47,660 bases of DNA from Mycolicibacterium novocastrense (GTDB lineage Bacteria; Actinomycetota; Actinomycetes; Mycobacteriales; Mycobacteriaceae), in NCBI RefSeq assembly GCF_001570485.1, contig NZ_BCTA01000046.1, positions 1 to 47,660 on the forward strand, given 5' to 3'. Below, piece by piece: positions 35,933 through 44,453 of the stretch. Under the pieces are notes generated by a model. It saw nothing but the letters and a program-made list of their open reading frames with translations, did no database searches and was not told where the DNA came from. The stretch's first letter is position 1, and the number at the start of each line of letters is the position of its first letter. Made by a program: the position numbers and the translations under genes.

Positions 35933-37228
35933 ATGCCGGCAATCGTGCTCATCGGCGCGCAATGGGGCGACGAGGGCAAGGGTAAGGCCACCGACCTGCT
36001 CGGTGGACGCGTCCAGTGGGTGGTGCGGTATCAGGGCGGCAACAACGCCGGCCACACCGTCGTGCTGCCGACGGGTGAGAACTTCGCCCTCCACCTGATT
36101 CCGTCGGGGATTCTCACCCCGGGGGTGACCAACGTCATCGGCAACGGCGTGGTGGTCGATCCGGGGGTGCTGCTCACCGAGCTGCAGGGACTCGTCGATC
36201 GGGGCGTGGACACCGAGCGGCTGCTGATCTCCGCGGACGCGCACCTGTTGATGCCCTATCACGTCGCGATCGACAAGGTCGTCGAGCGGTATGCGGGCAG
36301 CAAGAAGATCGGCACCACCGGCCGCGGTATCGGCCCCTGCTACCAGGACAAGATCGCCCGGATCGGCATCCGTATGGCCGACGTGCTCGACCCCGTGTTG
36401 CTGTCCGAGAAGATCGGGGCCGCACTGGAATTCAAGAACCAGGTGCTGGTCAAGATCTACAACCGCAAGGCGCTCGACGCCGCCGAGGTGGTCGACAGCC
36501 TGCTCGACCAGGCCGAGGGTTTCAAGCACCGCATCGCCGATGCCCGGTACCTGCTCAACACGGCGCTGGAGAAGGGCGAGACGGTGCTGTTGGAGGGCTC
36601 CCAGGGAACTCTGCTCGACGTGGACCACGGCACGTATCCCTATGTGACGTCGTCGAATCCGACGGCGGGTGGCGCCGCGGTGGGGTCGGGGATCGGGCCG
36701 ACGCGGATCACCACGGTGCTCGGAATCCTCAAGGCCTACACGACGCGCGTCGGCTCGGGTCCGTTTCCCACCGAGCTGTTCGACGACAAGGGCGAGTACC
36801 TGTCCAAGACCGGCGGCGAGTTCGGCGTGACGACCGGCAGGCGACGCAGGTGCGGTTGGTTCGACGCCGTCATCGCCCGCTATGCCACCAGGGTCAACGG
36901 CATCACCGACTACTTCCTCACCAAACTCGACGTGCTGTCCAGCCTCGAGACCGTGCCGGTGTGTGTCGGGTATCGGGTGCACGGCCGGCGTCTTGACGAC
37001 ATGCCGATGACCCAGTCCGAGATCGCGCTTGCCGAGCCGATCTACGAAGAGCTGCCCGGCTGGTGGGAGGACATCTCCGGGGCGCGCGAGTTCGACGACC
37101 TGCCGGCAAAGGCGCGAGATTACGTGCTGCGGGTGGAAGAGCTTGCCGGAGCCCATGTTTCGTGCATCGGCGTCGGTCCCGGCCGAGACCAGACGATTGT
37201 GCGCCGCGATATCCTGGCGCAGCCGTGA
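35933..37228 (+). CDS. purA: adenylosuccinate synthetase
   Basis: This 431-residue enzyme carries GAQWGDEGKGKATDLL (the GTP/IMP-binding P-loop, residues 8-22), YQGGNNAGHT (IMP site, His near 41), GTTGRGIGPCYQDK, SQGTLLDVDHGTYPYVTSSNP and GVTTGRRRRCGW with the TKLDVL GTP-base motif. It joins IMP and aspartate using GTP to make adenylosuccinate, the first step to AMP. The ATG at 35933 follows a GAGG. It is divergent from the Rv0358-like gene and followed after 52 bp by a thioesterase-like gene. Confidence 0.98.
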   Translation: MPAIVLIGAQWGDEGKGKATDLLGGRVQWVVRYQGGNNAGHTVVLPTGENFALHLIPSGILTPGVTNVIGNGVVVDPGVLLTELQGLVDRGVDTERLLISADAHLLMPYHVAIDKVVERYAGSKKIGTTGRGIGPCYQDKIARIGIRMADVLDPVLLSEKIGAALEFKNQVLVKIYNRKALDAAEVVDSLLDQAEGFKHRIADARYLLNTALEKGETVLLEGSQGTLLDVDHGTYPYVTSSNPTAGGAAVGSGIGPTRITTVLGILKAYTTRVGSGPFPTELFDDKGEYLSKTGGEFGVTTGRRRRCGWFDAVIARYATRVNGITDYFLTKLDVLSSLETVPVCVGYRVHGRRLDDMPMTQSEIALAEPIYEELPGWWEDISGAREFDDLPAKARDYVLRVEELAGAHVSCIGVGPGRDQTIVRRDILAQP

Positions 37229-37280
37229 TGTGGGGGTACCGCCCGCTTGCGGGGGACGCTTGCGCGAAGAACCGACCGCT

Positions 37281-37913
37281 ATGAGCGATCCGCACCTCGA
37301 AGATCCCGACTACGACAGGCACGGCGGATTCCCGAACTATCAACGTGCCGAACCCGGCCCGGGATTCGGCCGCTTCCTGGCGGCGATGCGTCGCGCCCAA
37401 GATCTCGCGGTGTCGGCCGACCCCGACAGCGACACCTGGGAGCGAGCTGCCGACCAGGCCGAGGCCCTGGTGGCACTGCTCGACCCCTTCCGCGCCGCCG
37501 AGGGCGTCGGCCCGGCCAACCGGGTGCCGTCGCTGCCTGGTGCGGGCAGCCTGCTCATGCCGCCGTACCGGGAGGTCGAGCTCGACCCGGCCGGGGTCAC
37601 GCTCAAGGTCCGGTTCAGCCGATACCACGTCGGAGGCAACTCCGCGGTGCACGGCGGCGTGCTGCCGCTGTTGTTCGACTCGGTGTTCGGCATGGTGATC
37701 CACGCCGTCGGGCGCCCGATCAGCCGCACCGGCTTCCTGCACGTCGACTACCGCAAGGTGACCCCGATCGACACCGACTTGACCGCGCGCGGCTGGCTGC
37801 GGGAAGCGCAGGGCCGCAAGGCGTTCGTCAACGCCGAGCTGCGCGACCCCGACGACAACCTGCTCGCCGAGGCGAACGGGTTGATGATCCAGCTGCTGGC
37901 CGGGCAGCCGTGA
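37281..37913 (+). CDS. hotdog-fold thioesterase-like protein (Rv0356c-like)
   Basis: This 210-residue cytosolic protein has its C-terminal half as a PaaI/hotdog fold: SRYHVGGNSAVHGGVLPLLFDSVFGM (catalytic-type helix with the HGG motif, near 115-140) and FLHVDYRKVTPIDTDLTARGWL. About 100 helical residues precede it. Such proteins hydrolyse acyl-CoA thioesters or act as scaffolds; the substrate is unknown. It follows purA on the same strand and matches Rv0356c in place. Confidence 0.85.
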   Translation: MSDPHLEDPDYDRHGGFPNYQRAEPGPGFGRFLAAMRRAQDLAVSADPDSDTWERAADQAEALVALLDPFRAAEGVGPANRVPSLPGAGSLLMPPYREVELDPAGVTLKVRFSRYHVGGNSAVHGGVLPLLFDSVFGMVIHAVGRPISRTGFLHVDYRKVTPIDTDLTARGWLREAQGRKAFVNAELRDPDDNLLAEANGLMIQLLAGQP

Positions 37914-38003
37914 ACTGACGCGCCGGAACTGCTGACGAACCGTAACCAGCGAGAATCGGCGATCCGCCCGCACCTTCGAGCACCCGATGTCACGATCACG
38001 GAC

Positions 38004-38645
38004 GTGACAAGCGACCGAACCAGTCAGCGGCCCCGAAGCCTGACCGCGCCCCGCTCGGCCGCCCTGGCCGGTGTCGCGTTCGCGCTGCTGTTCGCAGCGG
38101 CGCTCGTGCTGATCCGCATCGCCCTACCCGAGGATGGCGAGCCGGGTTCGCAGTGGATGCGCGAGCACAGCGTCAACATGAGGATCGCGGCGATCCTCAT
38201 GCCGTTCGCGGGGATCGCGTTCCTCTGGTTCATGGGTGTGCTGCGGGACGGTATGGGCCGGTACGAGGACAAGTTCTTCGCGACCGTCTTCCTCGGAAGC
38301 GGCCTGCTGTTCTTGGCGATGATGTTCGCCGCCGTCGCCGTGGGGGTGGGACTCGAACGCAGCGGCGCAGCAGCGCATCCCGATGTCGCCGCGTTCGGAC
38401 AGATGACGCTGTTGACGATCTCGAAGACCTACGCGCTGCGGATGGCGGCGGTGTTCATGATCTCGCTGGCCACGATCTGGGTGAAGACGCGACTGATGCC
38501 GCGGTGGTTGGGCATCGCCACCTACGTGGTGGCGATCGCGGTACTGCTGGCCGCCGACCTCAGCATGTGGTCGGTGCTGATCTTCCCCGCGTGGGTTGCA
38601 GTGGTCAGCGTGCAACTGCTCGCGCACCGACCCGGCCCCGGCTAG
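38004..38645 (+). CDS. multi-pass membrane protein, unknown function
   Basis: This 213-residue protein has about five to six hydrophobic segments (starting AALAGVAFALLFAAALVLIRIA, then RIAAILMPFAGIAFLWFMGVL, and others to the C-terminus). LMPRWLGIATYVVAIAVLLAA resembles a segment in DUF4386-like proteins, but I cannot place the family securely. The GTG start at 38004 has CACGAT 7 nt upstream. The TAG shares its CTAG with the ferredoxin stop. Confidence 0.7.
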   Translation: MTSDRTSQRPRSLTAPRSAALAGVAFALLFAAALVLIRIALPEDGEPGSQWMREHSVNMRIAAILMPFAGIAFLWFMGVLRDGMGRYEDKFFATVFLGSGLLFLAMMFAAVAVGVGLERSGAAAHPDVAAFGQMTLLTISKTYALRMAAVFMISLATIWVKTRLMPRWLGIATYVVAIAVLLAADLSMWSVLIFPAWVAVVSVQLLAHRPGPG

Positions 38646-38833
38646 TCGACAAGCCGCAAAGCCTGTGCCGGACAAAGCTTCACAGCCTCGCGGGCGTGGT
38701 CGAGCTCATCGTCGGGCACCTCATCCACCAGCACCACGACGATGCCGTCGTCGTCCTGGTCGAAAACGGCGTCGGCCGACATCACGCAGTTGCCGGCCTG
38801 GATGCAGACGTCGCGGTCGGCATGCACCTTCAC
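38642..38833 (-). CDS. [3Fe-4S]-type ferredoxin
   Basis: This 63-residue ferredoxin has DVCIQAGNC (CxxAxxC, with Ala at the second Cys position) and KLCPAQAL, the pattern of a [3Fe-4S] P450 ferredoxin. It supplies electrons to the P450 encoded just upstream on this strand. The start is the GTG at 38833, set by GGAGG overlapping the P450 stop codon; a longer TTG-started form would use that ribosome site as coding DNA. The P450 stop TGA lies at 38839-38841, so the genes are six bases apart and translationally coupled. Confidence 0.88.
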   Translation of the reverse strand: MKVHADRDVCIQAGNCVMSADAVFDQDDDGIVVVLVDEVPDDELDHAREAVKLCPAQALRLVD

Positions 38834-38838
38834 ATTCG

Positions 38839-40047
38839 TCACCTCCAATCCACTGACAGCGACTTGAGACCGTAGATGAAGTGGAACGACCGGAACTGCA
38901 CATCGGCGAAATCCTCGGCCAGCCGCAGGGCCGGGAAACGTTGCAGCAGAGCGGGAAACGCGATGCGCATCTCCATCCGTGCCAGCGGAGCCCCGAGGCA
39001 GTGGTGCACGCCGTGACCGAACGCGAGATGCCCGGCGGCGCCGCGGCCGATGTCGAGCACGTCCGGGGCGTCGATGAATGCGGGATCGCGGTTACCCGAC
39101 GGCAGCGACGCGAACACCAGCTGCCCGGCCGGGATCGCCACACCCGCGATCTCGACGTCGGTGGTGGTGATGCGCGGTATCGCGGTGTGCACGATGGACA
39201 ACCACCGCAGCAGCTCCTCGACCGCGGGTCCGACGGCGTCGGGATCGTCGCGGACGACGGCGAGCTGATCGGGATGGCGTAGCAGGGCCAACGTGCCCAG
39301 GCCGAGCATGTTCGAGGTGGTCTCATGGCCGGCCAGAAGCAGCAGCCCGGCGATGCCGACCAGTTCGTCGTCGGTGAGCTCGATGCCGTGTTCGCGCACC
39401 AGCATGCCGAGGATGTCCTCGCCGGGGTGTCGGCGGGCGCGTTCGACCAGCGACCGCATGTACGCCCGCCCCGCCCGCTGCAGCTCCAGCCGCTCGGTGA
39501 ACGGCAGCGACAGGTCGAGCTGGCGCGCGCTGCGGTGCTGGAAGTCGTCGCGGTCCTCATAGGGCACCCCGAGCAGCTCGCAGATGACCAGCGACGGGAT
39601 CGGCAGTGCGAAGTGCTCGACGAGATCGACGGGGGCACCGGCGTTTTCCATCATGTCCAGGTGGTTCTGGACGATCTCGACGATGCGGGGCTCGAGCCGT
39701 TTGATCCGGCGGATCGTGAACTCCGGGGTGAGCATGCGGCGCAGCCGCTGGTGCTCCGGCGGGTCCAGGCCGAGCAGGTTGCCGGCGCGGGCACTCGCGA
39801 GCTCCTCCTCCGACAGCGTCGGCGCGCCGGCGACGACGAATCCCGGGGGACGGCCGTTGGAGAATCTCTCGTGATCGGACAGCACCAGCTTCACATCGTC
39901 GTGGCGGGTGATGAGATACACCGTCATACCGAAGCTGTTGACTACCGTGCGGACGCCGGTGGTGTCGCGGATCTCGGCCAGCGCGGGGGTCGGGTCCAAC
40001 GCGTCGCGACGCATGTGCAGAGGCGGCAGCTCCGGTGCTTGCGTCAT
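38839..40047 (-). CDS. cytochrome P450, bacterial class I type
   Basis: This 402-residue P450 has the I-helix LLLLAGHETTSN (near 240-250), the K-helix EELLR, a typical ALPRI-like region (AIPRITTTDVEIAGV), and the heme loop FGHGVHHCLGAPLARME (heme Cys near 351). It pairs with the ferredoxin downstream in a two-gene operon. The substrate is unknown. The ATG at 40047 has TAGCGT 6 nt upstream, covered by a 16-bp palindrome. Confidence 0.93.
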   Translation of the reverse strand: MTQAPELPPLHMRRDALDPTPALAEIRDTTGVRTVVNSFGMTVYLITRHDDVKLVLSDHERFSNGRPPGFVVAGAPTLSEEELASARAGNLLGLDPPEHQRLRRMLTPEFTIRRIKRLEPRIVEIVQNHLDMMENAGAPVDLVEHFALPIPSLVICELLGVPYEDRDDFQHRSARQLDLSLPFTERLELQRAGRAYMRSLVERARRHPGEDILGMLVREHGIELTDDELVGIAGLLLLAGHETTSNMLGLGTLALLRHPDQLAVVRDDPDAVGPAVEELLRWLSIVHTAIPRITTTDVEIAGVAIPAGQLVFASLPSGNRDPAFIDAPDVLDIGRGAAGHLAFGHGVHHCLGAPLARMEMRIAFPALLQRFPALRLAEDFADVQFRSFHFIYGLKSLSVDWR

Positions 40048-40053
40048 GACCCG

Positions 40054-40059
40054 ACGCTA
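40054..40059 (-). promoter_or_regulatory. -10-like TAGCGT before the P450-ferredoxin operon
   Basis: TAGCGT lies 6 nt before the ATG at 40047, consistent with leaderless transcription. Confidence 0.45.
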
Positions 40060-40070
40060 CCCGCGTAGCG
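40055..40070. promoter_or_regulatory. palindrome over the P450 promoter
   Basis: CGCTAC-N4-GTAGCG is a perfect 6-bp inverted repeat overlapping the -10-like TAGCGT. It may be an operator; it is short enough that chance is possible. Confidence 0.45.
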
Positions 40071-40102
40071 CGAACTCCTCGAGATCGACGCTTTCGTCGC
40101 TT

Positions 40103-42121
40103 CTACTCGCGCTGATCGACCGAAACGTCCCTCTCGGCGTCGCGGCCCTGGAGTGCCGGCCACCAGATCCGCGGCCCGATGAGCGTGAACAGCGCCGGGA
40201 TGATCACGGTGCGCACGATGAACGTGTCGAGCAGGATGCCGAGGCCGACGATGATGCCGATCTGGGTGAGCACGATCAACGGCAGCACACCGAGCACGCA
40301 GAACACCGAGGCCAACACGATGCCCGCGCTGGTGATCACCGCTCCGGTCGCGGACACGGCGCGCACGATCCCGCCGCGCGTTCCGTGTTCCGGCGTCTCC
40401 TCACGCGCGCGGCTGACCAGGAAGATGGTGTAGTCCACCCCGAGCGCGACGAGGAACAGGAACGCGAACAGCGGTGTGGTGTTGTCGAGGGCGGGAAAGC
40501 CGAACACGTGCACGCTGGCCCAGCCGCCGAGGCCCAGAGCGGCCAACGCGCTCAACACCGTGACCGCCACCAGGATCAGCGGCGCCAGCGCGGCGCGCAG
40601 CAACACGTACAGCACCGCGAGCACCACGACGAGGATGGCCGGTACCACGACCGCCCGGTCGCGCGACGCGGCGGCGCTGGCGTCGCGGGCGGTGGCGTCG
40701 GAACCGCCGACCAACGCCTCCGGATCGGCGGATCGCACCGAATCACGCAGCGCGTCAACGGTTTCGAAGGCCTCATCGGAGGCGGGTTCGGCGTCGAGGA
40801 CCACCGACCACTGCGTCAGACCCGAGGGGGTCTGCCCCGCGGGGTCGGCCGACACCACGCCCGGCGTCTCGGTGATCGCACGCTGCACGTCGGCGGCGCG
40901 GTCGGTGGACGCGATGACGCGGTTGGGGTCGGTCAGGCCGCTCGGGAAGTGGTCGGCCAACCGCGAGTATCCGCTGACCGACTCGGCCTGCACCCGGAAC
41001 TGTTCGGTCTGCGACAGCCCGATCGGGGTGGCGACCAACCCGATGCACAGCACCGCCAGACCGCCGATCGAGATCGTCGCGACGGAACCGGGCCTGCGGG
41101 CCACCGCCTCGGCGATGCGGTGCCAGATGCCGCTGTCGGTGAGCGCCCGGTCGCCGATCTTGGGGATGAACGGCCAGAACAAGCGCTTGCCGAACAGGCC
41201 GAGCAGCGGCGGCAACACCAGCAGCACGAACACCGCGGCGACGATCAGGCCCGCTGCGGCCTGCACTCCAAGGCTGCGAACGCTCGGCGACGACGCGAAC
41301 ACCAGTGTGAGCAGCGCCAGCACCACCGTCGCATTGCTGGCGATGATCGCCGGCGCGGCCCGTCGCACCGCGGTGTCCAGTGCGTCGTGATGGTTCTCGG
41401 TGCGGCCCAGTTCTTCCCGGTACCGCGAGATGAGCAGCAGCGCATAGTTGGTACCGGCGCCGAACACGAGCACGCTGGTGATGCCCGAGGTCGAACCGTC
41501 CGGGCTCATGCCGGCCGCCTGGGCCACGGCGGTGCCGAGCACGGCGGCCACCCGGTCGGCGAATCCGATCACCGCCAGCGGCACCAGCCACAGCACTGGC
41601 GAGCGGTAGGTGATGATCAGCAGCAGTGCGACCACCGTTGCGGTGACCGCGAGCAGCGTGAAGTTTGCGCCGGAGAACGAGTTCGCGATGTCGGCGCCGA
41701 ACGCCGGACCGCCGGTGACCTCGCTGCGCAGGTCGGCGGGCAACCCCTCGGCGGCCTCCGCGCGCACCTTCTCGACCGCGTCGGTCAGGTCGAACCCGGA
41801 GAGGTCGGCGTCCATCGGCACCACGGCCAGACCGGCTGCGCCGTCCTCGGAGAGCTGGGTTGCGGGCCATTTCTGTTTGACGGCGTCGACGTCGGCGGGG
41901 CTCAGCGGCGCGCCGTCGGTACGGGTGATCACGACGATCGCGGGAACGCGGTCACCACCGGGGAACTCGGCGCGCAGGGCGTCGACGCGCGCGGACTCGG
42001 CGGAGTCGGGCACGGGTACCGGTGAGCGTGCGCTCGAGTCGTCGCTGCCGACAAGGCCCATCAGGGCGCCCGACACGAGCACCACGAGCACCGCGAGGAT
42101 CCAGGAGATGCGGCGGGACAT
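40103..42121 (-). CDS. MMPL-family RND transporter
   Basis: This 672-residue protein has the MMPL layout: an N-terminal membrane helix, a first periplasmic-type domain (about 30-170), six helices, a second domain (about 365-470), and five to six helices. The proton-relay helices read FGAGTNYALLLISRYREEL, with Asn at the usual Asp, and VALGVDYTIFLVSRAREE with Asp-Tyr intact. It exports a lipid or drug-like substrate, unknown. It is shorter than MmpL3 and lacks its long tail. It is divergent from a MarR gene, suggesting inducible efflux. Confidence 0.9.
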   Translation of the reverse strand: MSRRISWILAVLVVLVSGALMGLVGSDDSSARSPVPVPDSAESARVDALRAEFPGGDRVPAIVVITRTDGAPLSPADVDAVKQKWPATQLSEDGAAGLAVVPMDADLSGFDLTDAVEKVRAEAAEGLPADLRSEVTGGPAFGADIANSFSGANFTLLAVTATVVALLLIITYRSPVLWLVPLAVIGFADRVAAVLGTAVAQAAGMSPDGSTSGITSVLVFGAGTNYALLLISRYREELGRTENHHDALDTAVRRAAPAIIASNATVVLALLTLVFASSPSVRSLGVQAAAGLIVAAVFVLLVLPPLLGLFGKRLFWPFIPKIGDRALTDSGIWHRIAEAVARRPGSVATISIGGLAVLCIGLVATPIGLSQTEQFRVQAESVSGYSRLADHFPSGLTDPNRVIASTDRAADVQRAITETPGVVSADPAGQTPSGLTQWSVVLDAEPASDEAFETVDALRDSVRSADPEALVGGSDATARDASAAASRDRAVVVPAILVVVLAVLYVLLRAALAPLILVAVTVLSALAALGLGGWASVHVFGFPALDNTTPLFAFLFLVALGVDYTIFLVSRAREETPEHGTRGGIVRAVSATGAVITSAGIVLASVFCVLGVLPLIVLTQIGIIVGLGILLDTFIVRTVIIPALFTLIGPRIWWPALQGRDAERDVSVDQRE

Positions 42122-42190
42122 GCCTACGAATATTTCAAAAACTTAACTAACAATCAAACCATCCCGGCCGACCGGGCCTATGCTTTCGGC
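42122..42190. promoter_or_regulatory. AT-rich divergent control region of the MMPL and MarR genes
   Basis: The 69-bp gap holds an unusually AT-rich stretch (about 42128-42160) in a GC-rich context. I see no clean long palindrome. MarR sites are often AT-rich, so this is the probable operator area. Confidence 0.45.
42179..42184 (+). promoter_or_regulatory. -10-like TATGCT before marR
   Basis: TATGCT lies 6 nt before the GTG at 42191, consistent with leaderless transcription. Confidence 0.5.
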
Positions 42191-42676
42191 GTGTCAGAGG
42201 ACCGTGACGCGCTGGAGGCGACGATCGCCGCCGACGTGCGCGCGATGAACGCCGAATCCGATGAGATCGGCAGGCTCTTCGCGAGCCGACATGATGTCGC
42301 GGCCAACGACTTTCGTGCACTGCTCCATGTGATGGTCGCCGAGACAGAGGGTGTGCCGCTGACGGCGGGGGACCTGCGCAGGCGGATGGGCATGTCGGCC
42401 GCGGCCATCACCTACCTGGTCGAGCGGATGATCGCCTCCGGGCACTTCCGTCGGGAGTCGGATCCTCGCGATCGCCGGAAGGTGATCCTGCGTGTGGCAG
42501 ATCACGGAGTGGACGTCGCCCGAGGGTTTTTCACCCCGCTCAGTGAACGCACCCGCGCCGCGTTGGCGGGTTTGTCAGATGACGAGCTGGCCGCCGCCCA
42601 TCGCACGTTCACCGCGCTCATCGACGCCATGCGCGATTTCCGCGGCCAGCTGGAGCAGTCCGCCATCCCGAATTGA
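42191..42676 (+). CDS. MarR-family regulator
   Basis: This 161-residue protein has a winged HTH with LTAGDLRRRMGMSAAAITYLVERMIASGHFRRESDPRDRRKVILRV in outline (about 55-98), including the wing DPRDRRK typical of MarR proteins, between dimerisation helices. It probably represses the divergent MMPL transporter and itself, released by a small ligand. The ligand is unknown. Confidence 0.92.
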   Translation: MSEDRDALEATIAADVRAMNAESDEIGRLFASRHDVAANDFRALLHVMVAETEGVPLTAGDLRRRMGMSAAAITYLVERMIASGHFRRESDPRDRRKVILRVADHGVDVARGFFTPLSERTRAALAGLSDDELAAAHRTFTALIDAMRDFRGQLEQSAIPN

Positions 42677-42736
42677 GGCACGCCCGCCCGACGGCGGTGG
42701 CCGGTCCGCGACGACGTCTGGCAGGCTGGAGCCCCG

Positions 42737-43990
42737 ATGACTGATACCCCGCAGACGGCGGTCGATCCCGGCGATCCGGTGACCGACCCCGAACCGGTCG
42801 CCGGCACCCCCGGCGCCTCATCGGTGATGCTGCTCGGTTCGGGCGAACTGAGCCGGGAGCTGGCGCTGGCGTTCCAGCGGTTGGGCGCCGAGGTCATCGC
42901 CGTCGACCGCTACGCCGACGCGCCGGCGCACGGTGTGGCCGACCGCCCGGTCGTCGCGAAGATGAACGACGCGGAGGAACTGACCGCGCTCATCGAGAAG
43001 GAGAATCCGCGCTTTGTGGTGGCCGAGGGCGGTGTCATCGCCGCCGACGCGTTGATCGCGGTCGCCGAGCGCGGCGTCGCCGAGGTGTTCCCGACACCGC
43101 GCAGTACCCGGCTGTCGCTGGATCGGGAGGGCCTGCGCCGCTTGGCCGCCGACGAGCTGGGCCTGCCCACCGCGCCGTTCTGGTTCGCCGGATCGACCGA
43201 GGAGCTCGGGGCCGTCGCCCAGCACGCCGGTTTTCCGTTGGTGGTCAAGCCGATCGCTTCGGCCGCGGGTGAGGGCGAGTCGGTGCTGGTGCGCGCCGAG
43301 GACGTCGAGCCCGCGTGGCAGCGCGCGGTCGCCGCGGGCCGGATACCGCACAACCGCGTGATGGTCGAGTCGGTGGTCGAGGTCGATTTCGAGGTCACGC
43401 TGCTGACGATTCGCACCGTCGGGCCGACCGGACCCGCGGTGCACTTCTGTGAGCCGATCGGGCACCGCCAGCCCGACGGCGATGTGCTCGAGTCGTGGCA
43501 GCCGCAGCGGTTGACGCCGACCGCGCTGGATTCCGCGAAATCGATCGCCGCGCGCATCGTGAACTCGCTCGGCGGTCGCGGCGTGTTCGGCGTCGAACTG
43601 TTGGTGCGTGGCGACGAGGTGTACTTCGACCATGTGCGCCCGCGGACGCACGACAGCGGCCTGGTCACGCTGCGCTCGCAGCGGCTCTCGGAGTTCGAGT
43701 TGCACGCCCGCGCGATCCTGGGACTGCCCGTCGACACGATCATGATCTCGCCCGCCGCCGCGGAGATCGTCTACGCCGGCGCGGAGGCTAGGCCCGCGAG
43801 CGGGCAGGATCCGCAGGCGGTGCTCGCCGAGGCGCTCGCCGTGGCCGAGAGCGACGTCGCCTTGTTCAACCGTCCCGACGAGACAGAGGACAGGCGACGG
43901 CTCGCGGTGGCGTTGGCGACCGCACCCGATCCGATCGTGGCCCGTGACCGCGCACGCCGCGTCACCGCCGCGCTGCGCAGGCTCTGGTAG
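42737..43990 (+). CDS. purT: PurT-like ATP-grasp formate-dependent GAR transformylase, divergent
   Basis: This 417-residue ATP-grasp protein starts with an N-terminal Rossmann-like MLLGSGELSRELALAFQRLGAEVIAVDRYADAPAHGVAD, as in PurT/PurK. It then has ATP-binding FPLVVKPIASAAGEG and a C-terminal FGVELLVRGDEVYFDHVRPRTHDSG. PurT adds formate and ATP to GAR to form FGAR in purine synthesis. Several usual landmarks differ: the PEIEAIAT motif reads AEGGVIAA, SPRPHDTG reads RPRTHDSG, and FGKP near the C-terminus reads FNRP. Most of the scaffold is intact. It corresponds to Rv0389. Confidence 0.87.
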   Translation: MTDTPQTAVDPGDPVTDPEPVAGTPGASSVMLLGSGELSRELALAFQRLGAEVIAVDRYADAPAHGVADRPVVAKMNDAEELTALIEKENPRFVVAEGGVIAADALIAVAERGVAEVFPTPRSTRLSLDREGLRRLAADELGLPTAPFWFAGSTEELGAVAQHAGFPLVVKPIASAAGEGESVLVRAEDVEPAWQRAVAAGRIPHNRVMVESVVEVDFEVTLLTIRTVGPTGPAVHFCEPIGHRQPDGDVLESWQPQRLTPTALDSAKSIAARIVNSLGGRGVFGVELLVRGDEVYFDHVRPRTHDSGLVTLRSQRLSEFELHARAILGLPVDTIMISPAAAEIVYAGAEARPASGQDPQAVLAEALAVAESDVALFNRPDETEDRRRLAVALATAPDPIVARDRARRVTAALRRLW

Positions 43991-43992
43991 CG

Positions 43993-44451
43993 GTGGCCGA
44001 ATCCCAATCCGAATCCGGAGCCACACCCGGGGACCGGCCCACAGCGGCGCCGTTTCTGATCGGGCTCACAATCTTTGTGCTCGTCGTGATCGTAATCGGG
44101 TTGCTGAACCTGTTCGGCGGTGAGCAGGAGCCCGTCGACCAGCAGGTGGCCCGGGCCGCGGTCGGGCAGAACGACGCACTGCAACGGCAGAGCTACTCCG
44201 ACTACCGCGGCTACACCTGCCCGGAGCAAGCCGGCACCGAGGCGCAAGTTCTTGCCGCACAGCGGGATTCCGTTGCTCAGCGCGGTGAGCGGTTCGTCGA
44301 TGACGTCTCCGAGGTCGCGGTCGCCGGTGACCGCGCCACCGCCAAGGTGACCTACCACTTCGACAAGACGCCCGACGACAAGAAGACCGTCGAGGTGGCG
44401 TTCGTGCGCGACGGCGACGCCTGGAAGGTCTGTTCCCCCGGTCCCAGGTAG
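43993..44451 (+). CDS. membrane-anchored DUF4878-like protein
   Basis: This 152-residue protein has a short polar N-terminus, one membrane segment (FLIGLTIFVLVVIVIGLLNLF, about 21-41), then an extracytoplasmic domain with a Cys in YRGYTCPEQ and an ending VEVAFVRDGDAWKVCSPGPR. It resembles the C-terminal domain of the Rv0361-like protein (30769-31629). The GTG at 43993 lies two bases after the purT stop, so it is coupled to purT. The function is unknown. Confidence 0.78.
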   Translation: MAESQSESGATPGDRPTAAPFLIGLTIFVLVVIVIGLLNLFGGEQEPVDQQVARAAVGQNDALQRQSYSDYRGYTCPEQAGTEAQVLAAQRDSVAQRGERFVDDVSEVAVAGDRATAKVTYHFDKTPDDKKTVEVAFVRDGDAWKVCSPGPR

Positions 44452-44453
44452 CT

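Noticed and set aside
35240..37156. A 638-codon minus-strand frame
   Set aside because: Only the last 199 codons (from 35839) look real. The rest is antisense to purA.
39908..42025. A 705-codon plus-strand frame opposite the MMPL gene
   Set aside because: His/Arg/Gln-rich composition typical of an antisense shadow; MMPL motifs on the other strand are intact.
42128..42160. AT-rich patch as horizontally acquired DNA
   Set aside because: It is only about 30 bp, lies between divergent genes and is better explained as a regulator-binding/promoter region.
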